Shown: positions 42,794 through 52,301 of the stretch, piece after piece
Layout of the letters: every line of letters begins with the position of its first letter
Position numbering within the stretch: the first letter of the stretch is position 1
Source: Cytobacillus oceanisediminis 2691
GTDB taxonomy: Bacteria; Bacillota; Bacilli; Bacillales; Cytobacillaceae
Assembly: GCF_000294775.2 (NCBI RefSeq)
Contig: NZ_CP015506.1
Coordinates: forward strand, 2,269,501-2,333,500
DNA: 64,000 bases
Reading direction: 5' to 3'
Notes under the pieces: model-generated
What the model was told of the DNA's origin: nothing
The model's database searches: none
Seen by the model: the letters and a program-made list of their open reading frames with translations, nothing else
Position numbers and translations under genes: made by a program

Positions 42794-42891
42794 GTGTACA
42801 GTCTCCTTTTATCAATTGCATTTGTAACACCTATATATATGAAGAAGAGACCGAATTCGTGAGAATCAACAAAAACAGGCTATTTGATTAG

Positions 42892-42919
42892 AACACAATT
42901 CTAAATATATCCATACTAT
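42892..42919 (+). promoter_or_regulatory. sigma-K-like promoter of the Cys-rich gene
   Basis: AACA (42892-42895), a 16-bp spacer and CATACTATG (from 42912). It lies 38 bp before the start codon. Confidence 0.6.
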
Positions 42920-42956
42920 GAAGTGAAAACACAACCTATTAGAAAGGATGATTTGC

Positions 42957-44183
42957 TTGAAACCTATTAGAGGATCCCAATTGACTCCTAATAACGTTCA
43001 AGAAGAATGTATTCGGGTATCCAAGGTTTATGACTGGGTTTTTGATGCTATTTCTACCGATACAGGTATAACCTTGCCGGATGATTGCGCAGCTGCAGTT
43101 GCTGCAGCGGTTGCAGCAGGAAGAACACCGCTAGATGTAACATGCGAAGTTCCAGATGTAGGAGGCTTCTTCCCGCTTGATCCTCCAGATACGGATGGAA
43201 ACGCATTGTGTACAGTTTCTTCCAGAATTGAAAGACGTGAAATTCCGCTAGGCGGCAGACTAGTAGAAGTGGCCATTGTAAAAGTCATTTTCACTATTAG
43301 ACCGCTAATTACAATCTTTGATAGCACAGGTGCTATCATTTGCCAATTCCGTCCTACTATCAGTGAATCCCGCCGTTTAGTTGTTTGTGCTCCAGAACCG
43401 TTTACAGCTGATAACGTGTTCTGCCGTTTAATTTCACTAGACTGTGACACTAACTTCATCGAAACTGGAGACCCAGACCTTGGCCTTCAGGTTATGCTGG
43501 ATATCTGTTTCGAGATTCAAGTAGAAGCAGATGTAAAACTAGAAGTACTTGCTAAATTCTGCTTCCCGCGTCCAAATGACATTGAACTTCCTACTAACGG
43601 CGTATGTCCGGAATTCGAATGGCCTGCACAATGTGACTTCTTCCCTCGCGACAACTGTGATTGCCAGGCGTTTGTGGATACAGATCCATTGACTGGTCCA
43701 GTTGATATTACCTTCGCACCAATTCTTTTTGATACACCGTTAGCTGCAGGAACTTATACTACGGAACTTAATGCTGAGATTTGCGATAACTGTCAATTAA
43801 CTGGGAGCACTATTTCCTGGATTGTCGAAGATTTCGTTGTTCCAACAGGAACAGGAACAGGTACTGTAGATCAAAGCTTTACGTTTACTGCTTCAGAAAT
43901 TGGAATGCCGGAATGTACAGAGGTTCTTGGGGTAACAACGATGACTGTTGAAGGGGCAGGTACAGTAAGCTTTGCAGACCCTGGAGTTGCTGACCGGACT
44001 GTATTGTTCACATTGACATTAGTAGAAAATATCAGATCAGCTGATGACACATATGCCATTACCCTTACTGATCTTGCTGGAACAGCTCTGATAACTTTTG
44101 CTGCTGCTGCAGTAGATTTTGTACCAGATGAAGATTTAGTTGTACAGGATTGTGTTACTTTTCCTAACTTACTAGATGACTAA
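42957..44183 (+). CDS. cysteine-rich structural protein, probable spore surface
   Basis: 408 residues with 18 cysteines. The N-terminal ECIRVSKVYDWVF is a motif I associate with spore-coat-type and SPOCS/DUF3794-like proteins. A beta-rich region of about 85-200 follows, then a C-terminal beta-domain with a PTGTGTGTVDQSF linker. There is no signal peptide, as usual for coat and exosporium proteins assembled in the mother cell. TTG 42957 is preferred (AAAGGA 8 nt upstream); the ATG at 42948 overlaps that site. Codons are more regular than in the glycosyltransferases downstream. It could carry the glycan made by its neighbours; that is inference. Confidence 0.65.
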   Translation: MKPIRGSQLTPNNVQEECIRVSKVYDWVFDAISTDTGITLPDDCAAAVAAAVAAGRTPLDVTCEVPDVGGFFPLDPPDTDGNALCTVSSRIERREIPLGGRLVEVAIVKVIFTIRPLITIFDSTGAIICQFRPTISESRRLVVCAPEPFTADNVFCRLISLDCDTNFIETGDPDLGLQVMLDICFEIQVEADVKLEVLAKFCFPRPNDIELPTNGVCPEFEWPAQCDFFPRDNCDCQAFVDTDPLTGPVDITFAPILFDTPLAAGTYTTELNAEICDNCQLTGSTISWIVEDFVVPTGTGTGTVDQSFTFTASEIGMPECTEVLGVTTMTVEGAGTVSFADPGVADRTVLFTLTLVENIRSADDTYAITLTDLAGTALITFAAAAVDFVPDEDLVVQDCVTFPNLLDD

Positions 44184-44214
44184 TCCCAAGTATAAATGTT
44201 AAATAGCTATGATT

Positions 44215-44238
44215 AGAAGGGGCAACCCTTCTTTTTTT
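44215..44238 (+). terminator. terminator of the Cys-rich gene
   Basis: The stem AGAAGGG/CCCTTCT is followed by eight T. Confidence 0.9.
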
Positions 44239-44289
44239 TTCAAAGAATCCGTTTTGGCAGCAAAAAAATTAACTTAAATGAATGATACA

Positions 44290-44322
44290 AACCTATTCAA
44301 ATTAAAGATATATGAATAGGTT
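44290..44322. repeat. 10-bp inverted repeat ahead of the sugar-nucleotide genes
   Basis: AACCTATTCA/TGAATAGGTT with a 13-bp gap and no T-run. It lies 50 bp before the 2-epimerase start and could be an operator or a leader hairpin. Confidence 0.4.
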
Positions 44323-44370
44323 AATAGGGACGAATTGAAATAATGATTTTAGCAGAAAGGAGTGCACAAA

Positions 44371-45462
44371 GTGAGAATTATGACAATTTTGGGGACAAGA
44401 CCAGAAATAATCCGTCTTAGCCTTATTATTAAAAAGCTTGATTTATTAGCCTCAAAACACATACTTGTCCATACCGGCCAAAACTTTACTGAATCATTAA
44501 GCGACTTGTTTTTTCGGGAATTAAAGATCAGGGAACCGGATTATATCTTATCGAAAAAACAGGCCACTTTAGGTGGCCAGCTTGGAAATATGTTTAATCA
44601 ATTAGAAAATATCCTTCTAAAAGAAAAGCCGGATAAGGTTTTGGTACTGGGAGATACAAATAGTGGATTAAGCGCAATATTGGCTGAAAGAATGGGAATC
44701 CCGGTTATTCATATGGAAGCCGGGAATCGTTGCTTCGATTTGAACGTTCCTGAAGAAAAGAACCGAAAAGTAATTGATGCTATTGCTAGCTTTAATCTGC
44801 CTTATACACCACAAAGTAAAGAAAATTTAATGAAAGAAGGATTTCCAAAAAACAGAATCATCCTTTCCGGGAACCCAATAAAAGAAGTATTAAGTGCTTA
44901 CAAAACAAGTATTGATCAGAGTCAGATAATTAAGACGCTTGGTCTACAGCAGGAAGAATATTTCTTAGTAACTATTCACAGGGCTGAGAATGTAGATAAT
45001 TTATGCCACCTAAGAGAAATTATGAATGGAATCAACAGGGTGGCAGAGATTTATCGAAAAAGAATCATCTGCAGTATTCACCCCCGCACAAGATCAAAGC
45101 TTCAAAAGCTTGATTCATTTACGCTTAATACCTTTGTTGAATTTCATGAACCCTTTGGTTTCTTTGATTTTGTTCAATTGGAGCAAAAGGCGTTATGTGT
45201 CTTAACGGATAGTGGAACTGTCCAGGAAGAGTGCTGTATTTTTCGGGTGCCAACGGTTACAGTACGGCGGACAACGGAAAGACCTGAAACAATTGATTGC
45301 GGAAGCAATGTTCTATCAGGTATAGACTCGGGAAAGATATTGAATTGTGTAAATGTCATGCTAAAAGGAGAAAGAGACTGGTCTTTGCCTGAGGGATATG
45401 GCGAGACAGGTGTTTCTGATAAAGTGGTGAAATTATTGATGGGAGGCATGGAAGTTGTTTAA
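44371..45462 (+). CDS. UDP-GlcNAc 2-epimerase-family enzyme (non-hydrolysing)
   Basis: A 363-residue GT-B-fold epimerase that inverts C2 of a UDP-N-acetyl sugar. Family marks are ILGTRPEIIRL at the N-terminus, LGDTNSGLSAIL, HMEAGNRCFD, NPIKEVLSAY, TIHRAENVD and LTDSGTVQEECC. In cassettes with a CapE/FnlA-type dehydratase the C2 epimerase acts last, as in Cap5G/FnlC/WbvD. Start GTG 44371 has AAGGAG 8 nt upstream. First of four tightly packed genes (overlaps of 4-8 bp); ends overlapping the dehydratase. Confidence 0.88.
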   Translation: MRIMTILGTRPEIIRLSLIIKKLDLLASKHILVHTGQNFTESLSDLFFRELKIREPDYILSKKQATLGGQLGNMFNQLENILLKEKPDKVLVLGDTNSGLSAILAERMGIPVIHMEAGNRCFDLNVPEEKNRKVIDAIASFNLPYTPQSKENLMKEGFPKNRIILSGNPIKEVLSAYKTSIDQSQIIKTLGLQQEEYFLVTIHRAENVDNLCHLREIMNGINRVAEIYRKRIICSIHPRTRSKLQKLDSFTLNTFVEFHEPFGFFDFVQLEQKALCVLTDSGTVQEECCIFRVPTVTVRRTTERPETIDCGSNVLSGIDSGKILNCVNVMLKGERDWSLPEGYGETGVSDKVVKLLMGGMEVV

Positions 45463-46441
45463 GAACCAGACAATTCTAATTACTGGAGGAACGGGATCAT
45501 GGGGCTATGAACTCGTTAGGCAGCTTTTAGATTATAAGCCTAAGGAGATAAGAATTTTTTCCAGGAACGAATCTAACCAATTTTCGATGAAGCAAGAATT
45601 TGACAATAACCCGCTGCTTCATTTTGTGATCGGAGATATTAAAGAAAAAGAAATTATCATGGAAGCATCTGAGGGTGTTGATTATGTTTTTCACCTTGCT
45701 GCTCTGAAGCATGTTCCTGTATGTGAATATCAGCCCCTAGAAGCATTAAAGACAAATGTTCACGGTACCCAGAATGTAATTGAAGCTGCGATTCATAACA
45801 AGGTAAAAAGAGTCGTATACATTTCCACGGATAAAGCGGCAAATCCATCAAATTTTTATGGATTATCTAAAGCGATGGGAGAAAGGCTAATCATCCATGC
45901 AAATACACTTAACACTGACACAAAATTTGTTTGCATAAGAGGCGGGAATGTTCTTGGAACAAATGGAAGCGTGATTCATGTCTTTAAGAAACAGATAATA
46001 GAAAAAGGCAGGATTGGCATTACTGATCCAGAGATGACAAGATTTTTCTTAACAATTGAAGAAGCTATCAAACTGGTTTTTAAGGCCACTTTTGAAAGTT
46101 TGGGCGGGGAGATTTTTGTCATGAAGATGCCAGCATGTAAAATCCTGGATCTTGCACATGTTTTATCTGAGGATATGGGCAAAAAAGGAATCGATGTTGA
46201 GATTCTGGGTGTTCGACCAGGAGAGAAGATTCATGAACTTCTGCTTTCAGAGTATGAAAGTGAAACAACAATTGCTTATGATGAAGAGTATTTTGTTATA
46301 TTGCCAAGTATTCATATTGATGGCTTGAAGGAAAAATATGCAAATTATAAACCGGTTAATCTAATAAATTATAATTCCAGCAAAGACCTAATGAGCACGG
46401 ATGAAATCAGGAAAGTTTTAAAGAAAGGCAGGTTTATATAA
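45455..46441 (+). CDS. CapE/FnlA-type UDP-sugar 4,6-dehydratase / 5-epimerase
   Basis: An extended SDR of 328 residues. The NAD loop is ITGGTGSWGYELV (a variant of GxxGxxG), followed by FHLAALKHVPVCE and the dehydratase-type end GVRPGEKIHELLLSEYE. The usual Tyr-xxx-Lys is seen as FYGLSKAMGE. The KHVPVCE and RPGEK blocks place it with the soluble CapD/Cap5E/WbjB group that converts UDP-GlcNAc to a 4-keto-6-deoxy-L-hexose. It overlaps the upstream gene by 8 bp and abuts the next. Confidence 0.9.
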   Translation: MFKNQTILITGGTGSWGYELVRQLLDYKPKEIRIFSRNESNQFSMKQEFDNNPLLHFVIGDIKEKEIIMEASEGVDYVFHLAALKHVPVCEYQPLEALKTNVHGTQNVIEAAIHNKVKRVVYISTDKAANPSNFYGLSKAMGERLIIHANTLNTDTKFVCIRGGNVLGTNGSVIHVFKKQIIEKGRIGITDPEMTRFFLTIEEAIKLVFKATFESLGGEIFVMKMPACKILDLAHVLSEDMGKKGIDVEILGVRPGEKIHELLLSEYESETTIAYDEEYFVILPSIHIDGLKEKYANYKPVNLINYNSSKDLMSTDEIRKVLKKGRFI

Positions 46442-47269
46442 ATGAAGGTATTAGTCCTTGGAGGAAAAGGGATGGCAGGCCATATGATAGTAGATTATCT
46501 TCAGAGGCAGCCACAATATAATGTCATTTATACTTCAAGGAATAAAGAAGATGAAGATGGAATTTATCTTGATATCACAGATTCTTTAAAGCTTGAGGAC
46601 GTAATTAATAAGCAAAAGCCCGATGTAATAATTAATTGTATTGGAATATTGAACGAATTTGCAGAAAAAAACCAAAAGCTAGCCTTTCAGGTTAATAGTT
46701 TGCTTCCCCATCAATTAGTCAAATTTGCAGAGAGATACAATGGGAAGGTAATTCACATTAGCACTGATTGTGTATTTTTAGGGACGAAAGGGAATTATTC
46801 TGAAAATGATATACCAGATGGGACTTCTGTTTATGCTGAATCAAAACAGCTTGGAGAAATCATCAGTGATACACATTTGACCATTCGGACTTCTATAATA
46901 GGCCCTGAATTAAAAGGAAGTGGGATCGGATTATTTTTGTGGTTCATGAAGCAAAAAGGGAACATAAAGGGATATAAGGAAGTTTATTGGAATGGTGTTA
47001 CTACTCTTGAATTGGCAAAGGCAATCGATTGGATGATTAAGCAGAATATAACGGGACTTTATCATTTATCTTGTGATGAAAAAATTTCAAAATATAATTT
47101 GCTGATGTTAATTAAAGAGATATTTAATAAAAGAGATGTTGTCATTCAGCCTGATAGCGAAATTAAACAGGATAGAACCATTATAAATACAAGAAGTGAT
47201 TGGAAGTATCAAGTCCCGCCTTATAAGGAAATGCTATTGGAACTTAGAGACTGGATGAAAAAAAAGTGA
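46442..47269 (+). CDS. RmlD-like sugar-nucleotide reductase
   Basis: A 275-residue SDR similar to dTDP-4-dehydrorhamnose reductase: VLGGKGMAGHMI (NAD(P) loop), DVIINCIGI, ISTDCVFLGTKG-Y and the catalytic YAESKQLGE. Behind a CapE/FnlA-type dehydratase an RmlD-like (WbvR-like) reductase, rather than the two-domain CapF, suggests a rhamno-configured UDP-sugar. The neighbouring 2-epimerase would then turn this into UDP-N-acetyl-L-quinovosamine. That product is inferred. Confidence 0.85.
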   Translation: MKVLVLGGKGMAGHMIVDYLQRQPQYNVIYTSRNKEDEDGIYLDITDSLKLEDVINKQKPDVIINCIGILNEFAEKNQKLAFQVNSLLPHQLVKFAERYNGKVIHISTDCVFLGTKGNYSENDIPDGTSVYAESKQLGEIISDTHLTIRTSIIGPELKGSGIGLFLWFMKQKGNIKGYKEVYWNGVTTLELAKAIDWMIKQNITGLYHLSCDEKISKYNLLMLIKEIFNKRDVVIQPDSEIKQDRTIINTRSDWKYQVPPYKEMLLELRDWMKKK

Positions 47270-48168
47270 GCGGGAAGTCTAAAATATTAATTACTGGTGC
47301 AGCTGGATTTACTGGCCTCCATTCCTGCAGGTATTTTGCATCTGCCGGATATGAGGTAACTGCTGTTACAAGAAGTAAGGATATTGCTATTGATAATGTT
47401 ATGGTAGAACAATGCGATCTTCATAACAAAGAATTGGTGCTAAATTTAATAAAGAAAGTAAAACCGCAATATCTGTTGCATTTGGCCGGTCAAAACCATG
47501 TTGGTCAATCATGGTCCGATCCAACAGGAACGTTGGAAACCAATCTGCTTTCAACTGTATATATACTGGATGCTATCCATAAAGAATGCCCTGAATCAAA
47601 GTCTGTCATAGTAGGATCCGCTCTTCAAATCGACCCTTCCAATATCTCTGCAATTACCCATCCATATAGTCTCAGTAAAACATTTCAAGTGCTAGCTGCC
47701 AGAGCTTGGGCAGAACTTTATGGCCTTTCGATTGTCATTGCCCAACCAACGAATTTAATAGGTCCAGGCAATTCAAACGGGGTATGTTCTATGTTTGCAA
47801 AAAAGATTGCTGAAATGGAAAGCCAAAAAGCAGAACATATTCTTAATGTGAACAATCTGTACGCTCAGCGTGACTTCATAGACGTTCGAGATGCCGTCAG
47901 AGCTTATGAAATTCTTTTAAAGAACGGGGTAAGTAAAGAAATTTATCCAATTTCATCAGGAAAAAGCCGCTCATTAGGGGAAGTTGTAAAAATATTTAAA
48001 ACGATGACACCCATTAACTTTAAAGTTAAAATATCTGAAAGGAGCATTAGAGAAGATAAAGTTAAGATATCATCTGAAAGAATAAACCAATTGGGGTGGA
48101 AACCAATTATCTCTTTTAAAAAATCACTTGAGGATAATCTTAAATATTATAGAAGAAACCCTTATTAA
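47266..48168 (+). CDS. NAD-dependent epimerase/dehydratase, GMD/RMD-like
   Basis: A 300-residue extended SDR: ILITGAAGFTGLHSCRYF, LHLAGQNHVGQSWSDP, catalytic YSLSK, and RDFIDVRDAVRAY. The pattern resembles GDP-mannose 4,6-dehydratase/GDP-4-keto-6-deoxymannose reductase rather than RmlB. It may make a second nucleotide sugar for the same glycan. Start GTG 47266 overlaps the stop of the previous gene (GTGA) and has no separate ribosome site, so translation is coupled. A strong hairpin overlaps its end. Confidence 0.85.
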   Translation: MSGKSKILITGAAGFTGLHSCRYFASAGYEVTAVTRSKDIAIDNVMVEQCDLHNKELVLNLIKKVKPQYLLHLAGQNHVGQSWSDPTGTLETNLLSTVYILDAIHKECPESKSVIVGSALQIDPSNISAITHPYSLSKTFQVLAARAWAELYGLSIVIAQPTNLIGPGNSNGVCSMFAKKIAEMESQKAEHILNVNNLYAQRDFIDVRDAVRAYEILLKNGVSKEIYPISSGKSRSLGEVVKIFKTMTPINFKVKISERSIREDKVKISSERINQLGWKPIISFKKSLEDNLKYYRRNPY

Positions 48169-48185
48169 AATGGGTTTCTTCTATT
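48151..48185 (+). terminator. terminator of the sugar-nucleotide operon
   Basis: AGAAGAAACCC/GGGTTTCTTCT arms of 11 bp; the 5' arm covers the last codons of the gene. The tail is only moderately T-rich. The remaining gap to 48373 shows nothing. Confidence 0.7.
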
Positions 48186-48373
48186 AGAAATTTACAGATT
48201 AACTTAGATGAGATATTAAAATGTTCTTGATTTACGATCTTTTGAATGGCTGCCATTTATAATTTAAAAGTAAAATCATTAGTTTAAAATGTAAACACAG
48301 CTATGAAACTAACAAAATAATACAAATCCTATAAAAAGCTAGTGGTTGAAGAATGTAATGGTTGAAATTATTT

Positions 48374-49477
48374 TTATTCTTTTAATGTAATAAGCATATT
48401 CAGAAAATTAGCAGCATAAATTTCAGGCGAAAATATTTTTTCAATATGTGCTACTCCATTTCTTCTTATTTCATTTCTAATAGGAATGTTTGTTAGTAAT
48501 ATTTTAGCTTCCTGGATAGCATGATTGATATCTCCCTGTTTATAATATTTTCCTGTATGGTTATGAACAATAAAGCTTCGGACTCCATCTGAATCTGTTG
48601 TAAGGACAGGACATCTACAAATCATAGCTTCAAGAACTGCGTATCCAAAACCCTCAACTTTTGAGGTAGAGCATAACAGGCCACCAGAATCCCCGATCAT
48701 TGAAAAGTAGTCTGCCATCTTACTATGAGGTTGATTAGGGTAGATTGTTAATCTGTTATTCAGTTTGAGGGAAGATACCATATTTTCAAATTCTTTTCTT
48801 GATTCAGGTTTTGAAAGAGTATTGTCTTCAAACATCCACATTTGGATATTGGGGATAGATTCACTTAACTTTGACCCTATTGTTAAAAAATCCCTCCAAT
48901 TTTTATTTTCTTCTATCCTTCCAACCCAGCCAAGGATAGGGTTCTTAGGAGCAGGCAGTTTCTTATAATGAAAACTTTTTGAGTTAAAGCAATTGTGAAA
49001 GCAAAATTTTTTTTTATTGGGAAAATATTTTTCAAAAGCTTTTATTAAATGAGGCGTTCTAGGGTATAAAATTCCATCAGCAAAATTATTAATAATATCA
49101 TAAGCTTGAGTTTTAATGAATTTTTCTGCATATTCTTTATAGAAGCCAAGTCCTTGAACTTCATAGATTAATGTACTTTTAATTCCCCATTTCTTTAAAT
49201 TCTCAAGCATTTGAAGATCTGATGCCACTACTATAGCATCATACTTTTCACGAATAACTAACTCCCTGATAAGTTCTTCTTTATCAAGAACAAAAACTGG
49301 TTTTAACATATTCTGTAATCCGGTTCCATGTTGTTTATACAAAAAGTGACAGGTAACTCCTGCTTTACTTAGAGCATAAAAACGCTGTCTATTTAGTGTC
49401 TCGATACCTCCACTGGGAATATAATACGTAAATAAAACTTTAATTCCGCCTGCTCCGGTTTTTTTAGATAAGTCCAA
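48374..49477 (-). CDS. GT4-family glycosyltransferase
   Basis: A 367-residue GT-B-fold retaining glycosyltransferase. The N-terminal acceptor domain begins VLFTYYIPSGGIETLNRQR; the donor domain has GWVGRIEENKNW and the EX7E signature in STSKVEGFGYAVLEAM. The start TTG 49477 has GAGGTGG 5 nt upstream; the in-frame ATG 49549 is an alternative but lacks a site. It is transcribed against the flanking genes. Donor and acceptor are unknown. Confidence 0.88.
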   Translation of the reverse strand: MDLSKKTGAGGIKVLFTYYIPSGGIETLNRQRFYALSKAGVTCHFLYKQHGTGLQNMLKPVFVLDKEELIRELVIREKYDAIVVASDLQMLENLKKWGIKSTLIYEVQGLGFYKEYAEKFIKTQAYDIINNFADGILYPRTPHLIKAFEKYFPNKKKFCFHNCFNSKSFHYKKLPAPKNPILGWVGRIEENKNWRDFLTIGSKLSESIPNIQMWMFEDNTLSKPESRKEFENMVSSLKLNNRLTIYPNQPHSKMADYFSMIGDSGGLLCSTSKVEGFGYAVLEAMICRCPVLTTDSDGVRSFIVHNHTGKYYKQGDINHAIQEAKILLTNIPIRNEIRRNGVAHIEKIFSPEIYAANFLNMLITLKE

Positions 49478-49546
49478 TAATTCCACCTCGATTAATTTGA
49501 ATAAGTTTATTTCCAAATATTTTAATCCTATGATTAATATATTGCG

Positions 49547-49573
49547 CACTCATTATTATATATGCATAAAATA
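49547..49573 (+). promoter_or_regulatory. sigma-K-like promoter of the interrupted gene
   Basis: CAC (49547-49549), a 15-bp spacer and CATAAAATA (49565-49573), a full match to the -10 consensus CATANNNTA. It lies 74 bp before the start codon. Confidence 0.5.
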
Positions 49574-50061
49574 CCTTGAAAGGTGTTTTGTTTACTAAGA
49601 AAAAAAAAGTAACTAAAACATAGTTAAAATTGTTGGAGTGTTGTATATGTTACAAGTTAAAGATTTTAATGCACTGATAAGCTGCTGTAACCAAAATGGG
49701 GGACTATACCATCTGAAACGCCAAAAAGGAATGAATACACTTCAAATAATATTAGATATTGAATGCAGAGGAATAGCTAGATATGGTAAGGGATTTGTTG
49801 TTGCATCAAATGAGGAAGGAATTATTCTATTGGATGAAAGTTTAAATGTTGTAAATTTTAGCCATGCAGGAAAAGGATTAGATCTGCATGGTATAGCTAT
49901 TAGTGGAGATTTTGCTTATTTAGCAGAAACTAAGCTTAATTGTATTGGCATATATGATTTATCAAATGGATTAAACAGAGTCGATGAGATTTGCTTTTCT
50001 TCTGTAAATGTCAACCCAAAAGTTGACCATGTCGCTCATGTAAAAGTTGACCACCCTCTTG

Positions 50062-50784
50062 TTACTTCGAATATGTTTCTTTGAGACGATAACTCTCTCC
50101 GTTCATTGGGATAATGTGGGCCTTGTGAGTCACTCGATCTAACAAGGCGGCGGTCATCTGTTCATCGTGAAAAACTTCTACCCATCGGCTAAACTCCCGA
50201 TTGCTAGTGATAATCATGCTTCCTCTTTCATAACGAGTAGAAAAAAATTGAAACAGTAATTCGGCTGCTCTCTGGTGGTAGGGGATATAGCCAAGTTCAT
50301 CAATAATCGTGACATCTGCAGCCAACCATTGTTTCTCCAACTGGAGGAGCCTTTTTTCGTCTTGGGCTTCCATCAGTTCATTCGATAGGCGGGCGGCCGT
50401 ATAATATTTGACAGTATAGCCTTGATTAATCGCCTCTTCCCCTAACGCAATTGATAAATGCGACTTTCCTGTACCTGAGTTCCCAATAAAAATGACATTC
50501 CTTTTCTGCTGAATGTACTCTCCTTGAAAGATGTCCAGAATGCGTCTTTTTGGTACGTGGGGAGCCTCCTCAAATTGAAAAGAGAGGAGGTCCTTATGTA
50601 CAGGGAATTGCGCCTTTTTTCTGGCTAACTCTTTCTTTTTGATTTCTCGCTCAGCTATTTCAATCGATAATAATTGAAAGAGAAATTCTTCATAGGTAAT
50701 TTGTTGCTCATTTGCTTCGCGCAAATAAGCGTCAACTTGTTCACGTATAGTCGGCAAGCGCAGCCTTTTTAGATATTCATCCAT
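50062..50784 (-). CDS. istB: IS21 helper ATPase IstB
   Basis: A DnaC/DnaA-like AAA+ ATPase of 240 residues that guides target choice for IstA. The Walker A is GNSGTGKSHL, the Walker B is VTIIDELGYIPYH and the sensor is ITSNREFSRW. The family N-terminus LKRLRLPTIREQ is complete. ATG 50784 is 26 nt from the only ribosome site (AGGGAGG); a CTG at 50805, 8 nt from that site and overlapping the istA stop as CTGA, may be the true start. Confidence 0.93.
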   Translation of the reverse strand: MDEYLKRLRLPTIREQVDAYLREANEQQITYEEFLFQLLSIEIAEREIKKKELARKKAQFPVHKDLLSFQFEEAPHVPKRRILDIFQGEYIQQKRNVIFIGNSGTGKSHLSIALGEEAINQGYTVKYYTAARLSNELMEAQDEKRLLQLEKQWLAADVTIIDELGYIPYHQRAAELLFQFFSTRYERGSMIITSNREFSRWVEVFHDEQMTAALLDRVTHKAHIIPMNGESYRLKETYSK

Positions 50785-50801
50785 TTGATAATGGTGTGTA
50801 T

Positions 50802-52301
50802 TCAGTGAATATACCTCCCTTTCTGTAATAGTTGGTCATACGGGCTAAATGTAGGAGCCTTGACGGTGACGGACTGCTCCATTTCATATTTTATTGGGGC
50901 TGGCTTTGTTGCTTCCGGCTGAGTCATGAGGTAAAGATAATGCCTTACACTATCAGCTGTATATAGCTGCTCTTTTACACAACTTGCCACTGCCCTTTCT
51001 ACTGTTTCCATCGTAAACTCCCGATGGAGTTTTAATAGTTGAATAAACTCTTTTCCATGCCCATACTTTGAAAGACTTCTCTTATAAAATTCTTGATAAC
51101 TTGGTGGAAGATTAGCTCTTCGAACTGGGCGCGCATGCTGGATGGCCCTTGGTTTTCTCTCCAGTTCATCCAAGTAATGATCCACTTCAAAAATTTCTTG
51201 AAGCTTTTCGTATGAACGCTCATGTTTGGCTACACAGTTTCCGTCAATGTTTATTTCAATGTGATTTACATAAGCATTTATTTGTGCATCTTTCCGACCG
51301 GCATACCTAGTAGGTACCGAGTAGGCGTTTGTTTCAAAATTAACAAGCGAAAGACTGTTGACAGAGGCTCTTACCTTCCTTGCGCAAGGATGAGTACCAA
51401 TAATCGGCAGAAGCTGTTGCTTCTCTAGTAAAAATCGTTCACCCACCTGTTCTTTCGTTTTTGGAACATAGGTTTCTTCATAGGCATCACATTGTTCTAA
51501 AAGATAGTGATTAAGTACCTGTAAGTCACTTACCTGTGGAACGGGAACTAAAAATTGAGCTCGTGCTGTTTGAACTAGTTTCTCTACTTGTCCTTTTTCA
51601 TTTCCTTTTGCGGGTGCACAAAATTGGGCATCAAAAAGATAGTATGATCGAAACTGGATAAAGGCCTCCTGTTCTTCACGCTTGGTCCCTTCTAACACCT
51701 TCTTTACCGCTGTTTTCATATTGTCATAGACAATCGTTTTCGGGACACCACCGAAATAATCAAAGGCATCTGCGTGACCTTGAAATAACGCCTCCTGCCG
51801 TTGATGCTGAAACACTTTTACAAAAATCTTACGGCTATACAAAAGTCTCATACAAAAAAGCATTACCTTCGTTTCAATCCCATTTAAAAGCACAATGATT
51901 TCCCCCCAATCAAATTGGGCAAATTCACCGGGATCGAATTCCAACGGTATAGAGGAATTAGGAGTTTCTTTGAGCTGCTTATATTGGCGTACAAAACGGC
52001 GTACAGTGGATTCTCCACCTTTAAAGCCATATTCTTTCACCAAGCGTCTGTGGATTTGAGCAGCACTGTGACGCTGTTTTAGGGGGGCTGTTTCATCGTC
52101 CGTTAACCATCGGATAATAATTGGTTTAACGGGGTCGATGACCGGGTTGGTAACCGGCTTTGATCGTTGATAGGTTGGAATTTTATTCTGTTGTAAAGCT
52201 TTTCGAATGGTTTGTCTTGATAATGTAAGATCTTTCGCTAATTGTCGTATAGAACGACCTTCTTTAAAGTGCAATTTTCTGATAAGCTCTATATTAGCCA
52301 T
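50802..52301 (-). CDS. istA: IS21 transposase IstA
   Basis: A DDE transposase of 499 residues with an N-terminal helix-turn-helix (EGRSIRQLAKDLTLSRQTIRKAL). Catalytic-core blocks are PGEFAQFDWGEI (first Asp), GGVPKTIVYDNMKTAV (second Asp) and FCAPAKGNEKGQVEKLV (Glu), followed by the Mu-type C-terminal domain. ATG 52301 is 9 nt from AAAGG; ATG 52310 abuts it and is less likely. Confidence 0.93.
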   Translation of the reverse strand: MANIELIRKLHFKEGRSIRQLAKDLTLSRQTIRKALQQNKIPTYQRSKPVTNPVIDPVKPIIIRWLTDDETAPLKQRHSAAQIHRRLVKEYGFKGGESTVRRFVRQYKQLKETPNSSIPLEFDPGEFAQFDWGEIIVLLNGIETKVMLFCMRLLYSRKIFVKVFQHQRQEALFQGHADAFDYFGGVPKTIVYDNMKTAVKKVLEGTKREEQEAFIQFRSYYLFDAQFCAPAKGNEKGQVEKLVQTARAQFLVPVPQVSDLQVLNHYLLEQCDAYEETYVPKTKEQVGERFLLEKQQLLPIIGTHPCARKVRASVNSLSLVNFETNAYSVPTRYAGRKDAQINAYVNHIEINIDGNCVAKHERSYEKLQEIFEVDHYLDELERKPRAIQHARPVRRANLPPSYQEFYKRSLSKYGHGKEFIQLLKLHREFTMETVERAVASCVKEQLYTADSVRHYLYLMTQPEATKPAPIKYEMEQSVTVKAPTFSPYDQLLQKGRYIH

